A DNA stretch of 12,783 nucleotides, from assembly GCA_003647095.1 (NCBI GenBank), contig QMME01000081.1:1-12783 (forward strand), read 5' to 3'. Under the pieces are notes generated by a model, which saw nothing but the letters and a program-made list of their open reading frames with translations, ran no database searches and was not told the origin of the DNA. Each line of letters opens with the position of its first letter. The first letter of the stretch is position 1. Positions 10,239 through 12,783 of the stretch are shown piece after piece. The position numbers and the translations under genes are program-made. The stretch comes from Deltaproteobacteria bacterium. Lineage in GTDB: Bacteria > Myxococcota > B64-G9.

Positions 10239-12783
10239 ATGAGAAGTGGTCATGTCATGGGAGTGGTGTTCCTGGTCGCCTTGGGCCTGTCCGTAGGTGC
10301 TTGCTCGGGAGGGGCGGTGGAGTGCGCCGATGGCCTGGTGCATGATGGCCGGTGCTATCCCTATCGTTGCGCGGATCGCCTTTGTGCCGATGGCCAGGTA
10401 TGCGTCGAGGATTCCTGCCGGGACATCGCCTGCCTCGATAGCGACTGCCCGACGGGAACGGCCTGTGCCGCCGGCAACTGCTACCCGGTGGATTGCGTCT
10501 GGCGCAACTGCCCCGGCGTGGGGGAGATCTGCATCGATGAGGATTGCCTGCCGACCAGCTGCCTGGGGATCGACTGCCCACCGGGTCAAGCCTGCGCCAA
10601 CGGTCTGTGCTACCCGGTGGATTGCCAGCTGCAGGATTGTCCCGGCTACGGCCAGGTGTGCATCGACGAGACCTGCACCGAGCGCAGCTGCGTGGGGGTG
10701 GAGTGCCCGGCGGGCCAGCGTTGTGCGGCCGGGCTGTGCTACCCGGCCGATTGCCAGCAGGGTAGTTGCCTGCCCGGCGAGGTGTGCCGGGACGGCCGGT
10801 GTCAGGCCGGCAGCTGTGTGGGGGTGGAATGCCCGGATGGTTCCCGGTGCGCCTCCGGCTGGTGCCTGCCCGTGGCCTGTGGGGGGATAGACTGCCCGCC
10901 GGGACAGGTCTGTGTCGACGATGTCTGCCGGCCGGCCGATTGCGCGGTGGTGGAATGTCCCGGCGAGCAGGTATGCGTGCGCGGGGTGTGCTTCGAACGG
11001 GACTGTCCCGATAGTACCTGCAGCGAGGGGCAGGTTTGCCAGGACAACGTCTGCGTGGATAGCGAATGCGTGGGCGTGGCCTGTCCGCCGGGCCAGTATT
11101 GCCAGGCGGGAAGCTGCCAGGTAGTGATCTGCCCCCAGGAGTGCACCCTGGCCAACCAGTGCCAGCAAGCCGATTGCGGGGGGCAGAGCTTCACCTGCCT
11201 GTTCGATCCCAACAGCCAGGCCCCGGCCTGGCTGCCGGCGGGTGGCGGTTGTTCGGACGGGGATCCCTGTACCGGCCCGGACAGTTGCCGCGCCGGCAGC
11301 TGCCACGGCGAGCCGGTGATCTGCGATTCTCCCCCGGAACCCACCTGCCAGGGCGACGAGCGCACCTGGTACCTGTCGCCGGGAACCTGCCGGGACGGGC
11401 AGTGCCAGTACACCCCGCAGAGCGAGGTCTGTCCTGGCGGCTGCAGCGCCGGCCAGTGCCTGGGCGATCCCTGCCAGGGGGTTACCTGCGATCCCGGCGA
11501 AAGCTGCGTCGCCGGCTCCTGCTCCTGTGGTGGCAGCGGCCCCGATTGCCAGCCACCGCAATCGTGCTGCGGCACCAGTTGCGTAGATACCTCGAGCAGC
11601 AACGAGCATTGCGGCGGCTGCAATCATGGTTGCGGCCAGAATTCCAGCTGCCAGGAAGGTCATTGTTCCTGTGTCGGTGGCTTCGCCGACTGCAACTCCA
11701 GTGAACAAGACGGCTGTGAGACCATCCTGGGTACCCTTGATGACTGCACCGGCTGCGGAGACAGCTGCGATTTCCCCAACGCCGTGGCTGCCTGCCAACA
11801 GGGTGGTTGTGTCATGCAGGGATGCCAGCCCGGCTTCGTGGATCTCGACGGCCTGCCCGCCAACGGCTGCGAGTGCCAGGTGAGCGGCAGCGGCGACAAC
11901 CCCGCCGATGGCGTGGACAGTGACTGCGATGGTCTCGACGGCGAGTTCTCCCGGGCCGTATTCGTGGCCACCAATGGCTCCGACGCCGCCCCGGGAACGG
12001 CCCAGCAGCCCAAGGCCACCATCTCGGCGGGCATTGCCGCCGTGGCCGCCGATCCCGTCAAGGAATACGTGCTGGTATCGACGGGAACATATCCAGGCCG
12101 GGTGGTACTGGCAGACGGGGTGTCGATTTTTGGTGGATATGATCGTTCGCGGAACTGGTCGTTTTCGCCGGCCAACGTGGTGACCATCAGGGTGGCCAGC
12201 GACGGCGGCGGCTACCGGGCCGGCGTGGAGGGCCAGGACTTGAACTCCTCCACGGAACTGGCCTACCTGCACATCGTAACCACCGATACCATGGGCCCGG
12301 GTGCTTCCAACTACGGGTTGCGTTGCCTGCGCTGCGGTGGCCTGTGGATCCATGATTGCCGGGTCAGTGCCGGAAAGGGCGGGCCCGGCGCCGGAGGTGC
12401 AGTTGGGAGCAGTGGCGGAAACGGCCTGGCCGGTGCAGCCGGCTTGCCCGGCAACTGTGACGACCAGGACGAGTGGGGAAGTGGAGGCAGTGGTGGTCCC
12501 TCTCCCTGCGGGCGCAACGGGGGCATGGGGGGGCGTGGCGGCTCGGAAACTGGGTCCGGCTGGAACGGCCTGCCGGGCAGCGGTGGTACGCCGGGAGGAA
12601 GTGGAGGAGACGGCGGACATTCCGGTGACAACGGCCAGCCGGGTGGTAACGGTGCCGATGGAGTCGCCGGTGTCGACGGTGCAGGCGGTAGCGGCGGTGA
12701 CGTGGTCGGCGGGCTGTGGCAGGGAAACGCCGGCCAGGACGGCGACGTCGGCGGACCCGGCAACGGCGGCGGCGGCGGCGGCG
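10239..12783 (+). CDS. Cys-repeat lipoprotein with Asp-rich, beta-helix-like and Gly-rich regions (3' end outside the window)
   Basis: The frame is open from ATG 10239 to the window end: 848 residues with no stop. The signal peptide MRSGHVMGVVFLVALGLSVGA precedes Cys22 of the lipobox; Ser follows, so surface or outer-membrane location is plausible. Residues 44-297 are 12 tandem Cys repeats. Residues 298-552 are further Cys-rich modules with irregular spacing (CSCGGSGPDCQPPQSCCG). Residues 553-568, DNPADGVDSDCDGLDG, form an Asp-rich, possibly calcium-binding motif. Residues about 573-700 resemble the start of a right-handed beta-helix (AVFVATNGSDAAPGT, then YVLVSTGTYPGRV, then GVSIFGGYD). From 712 a collagen-like Gly-rich tract runs to the edge. 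Function is unknown; adhesion or surface architecture is a guess. An internal ATG at 10257, after GAGAAG, would shorten the signal and remove its only Arg, so 10239 is preferred. Confidence 0.9.
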   Translation, partial: MRSGHVMGVVFLVALGLSVGACSGGAVECADGLVHDGRCYPYRCADRLCADGQVCVEDSCRDIACLDSDCPTGTACAAGNCYPVDCVWRNCPGVGEICIDEDCLPTSCLGIDCPPGQACANGLCYPVDCQLQDCPGYGQVCIDETCTERSCVGVECPAGQRCAAGLCYPADCQQGSCLPGEVCRDGRCQAGSCVGVECPDGSRCASGWCLPVACGGIDCPPGQVCVDDVCRPADCAVVECPGEQVCVRGVCFERDCPDSTCSEGQVCQDNVCVDSECVGVACPPGQYCQAGSCQVVICPQECTLANQCQQADCGGQSFTCLFDPNSQAPAWLPAGGGCSDGDPCTGPDSCRAGSCHGEPVICDSPPEPTCQGDERTWYLSPGTCRDGQCQYTPQSEVCPGGCSAGQCLGDPCQGVTCDPGESCVAGSCSCGGSGPDCQPPQSCCGTSCVDTSSSNEHCGGCNHGCGQNSSCQEGHCSCVGGFADCNSSEQDGCETILGTLDDCTGCGDSCDFPNAVAACQQGGCVMQGCQPGFVDLDGLPANGCECQVSGSGDNPADGVDSDCDGLDGEFSRAVFVATNGSDAAPGTAQQPKATISAGIAAVAADPVKEYVLVSTGTYPGRVVLADGVSIFGGYDRSRNWSFSPANVVTIRVASDGGGYRAGVEGQDLNSSTELAYLHIVTTDTMGPGASNYGLRCLRCGGLWIHDCRVSAGKGGPGAGGAVGSSGGNGLAGAAGLPGNCDDQDEWGSGGSGGPSPCGRNGGMGGRGGSETGSGWNGLPGSGGTPGGSGGDGGHSGDNGQPGGNGADGVAGVDGAGGSGGDVVGGLWQGNAGQDGDVGGPGNGGGGGG
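10368..11129 (+). repeat. Twelve tandem Cys repeats in the lipoprotein (21-22 residues each)
   Basis: The unit is C-x4-C-x5-C-x4-C-x4; units 3 and 5 have one extra residue in the second spacing. A typical unit is CVGVECPAGQRCAAGLCYPA plus Asp. The core C-P-x-G-x-x-C recurs in units 2, 4, 6, 8, 9 and 12, with variants elsewhere. Four Cys per unit gives 48 in about 254 residues, all even, consistent with two disulfides per unit. DNA copies are diverged, so this is an old expansion rather than recent slippage. Confidence 0.85.
12372..12783 (+). repeat. Gly-rich low-complexity coding tract
   Basis: Residues 712-848 of the lipoprotein are dominated by Gly with Ser, Asn, Asp and Pro in short G-G-x and G-x-x triplets, and end in a run of GGC codons at the window edge. 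It resembles the Gly-rich insertions of large bacterial surface proteins. The simple-sequence DNA could be prone to slippage. Confidence 0.7.

Noticed and set aside
10368..11129. CRISPR-like regular repeats in the Cys-rich region
   Set aside because: The periodicity is in the protein (21-22 residues). The DNA copies are diverged and there are no unique spacers.
10233..12620. 795-codon open frame on the minus strand
   Set aside because: It is antisense to the Cys-rich lipoprotein. It is Ala/Gly/Thr low-complexity without motifs, whereas the plus frame has a lipoprotein signal, regular Cys spacing and no stop for 848 codons.

Overview
The window looks like a piece of a GC-rich (about 60-65% by eye) chromosome from a Gram-negative bacterium. 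A deltaproteobacterial, Myxococcota or Bradymonadota type host is most likely. Four proteins carry lipoprotein signal peptides. One is a long Cys-rich lipoprotein with a DSDCDG-type Asp motif, a beta-helix-like segment and a Gly-rich tail, an architecture I associate with those phyla. The lineage is inference; there is no rRNA or marker gene to settle it. No mobile element, CRISPR array or integron is visible.

Layout, left to right. (1) 1-803, minus: a TPR protein with an Ala/Pro-rich linker and a probable membrane segment, cut by the window edge; its leader contains a strong hairpin. (2) 1018-1527, plus: a 169-residue protein resembling the small domain found at the N-terminus of some GMC oxidoreductases, here standing alone, with a good promoter and a GTG start. 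(3) 1618-6237, plus: a three-gene lipoprotein operon behind an extended -10 promoter. It encodes an OB-fold-like lipoprotein, a DUF3857/transglutaminase-like lipoprotein with an intact Cys-His-Asp triad, and a second DUF3857/transglutaminase-like lipoprotein that has lost the catalytic Cys.

(4) 6277-7382, minus: the most interesting part, a compact sigma-factor relay. A sigma-28 (FliA-type) gene sits behind a near-consensus sigma-54 promoter (GG-N10-GC). Downstream is a 68-codon ORF whose C-terminus resembles the anti-sigma factor FlgM. That ORF is preceded by a sigma-28-type promoter (TAAAGATC-N11-GCCGAATC) lying inside a nested inverted repeat. The inferred circuit is sigma-54, then sigma-28, then the anti-sigma-28 gene, giving negative feedback. 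(5) 7329-7658: a gene-free regulatory stretch with paired inverted repeats (possible enhancer-binding sites), two copies of a 24-nt direct repeat and a tRNA promoter. (6) 7659-7731, plus: tRNA-Ala(CGC).

(7) 8440-10089 and 7781-8431, minus: ATP-dependent PEP carboxykinase (pckA), followed 8 nt later by a DedA-family membrane protein. (8) 10239-12783, plus: a Cys-rich lipoprotein of at least 848 residues, open to the window end. It has 12 tandem 21-22-residue Cys repeats, further irregular Cys modules, an Asp-rich motif, a beta-helix-like segment and a Gly-rich tail. Its promoter places the start codon at about +1, so the message may be leaderless.
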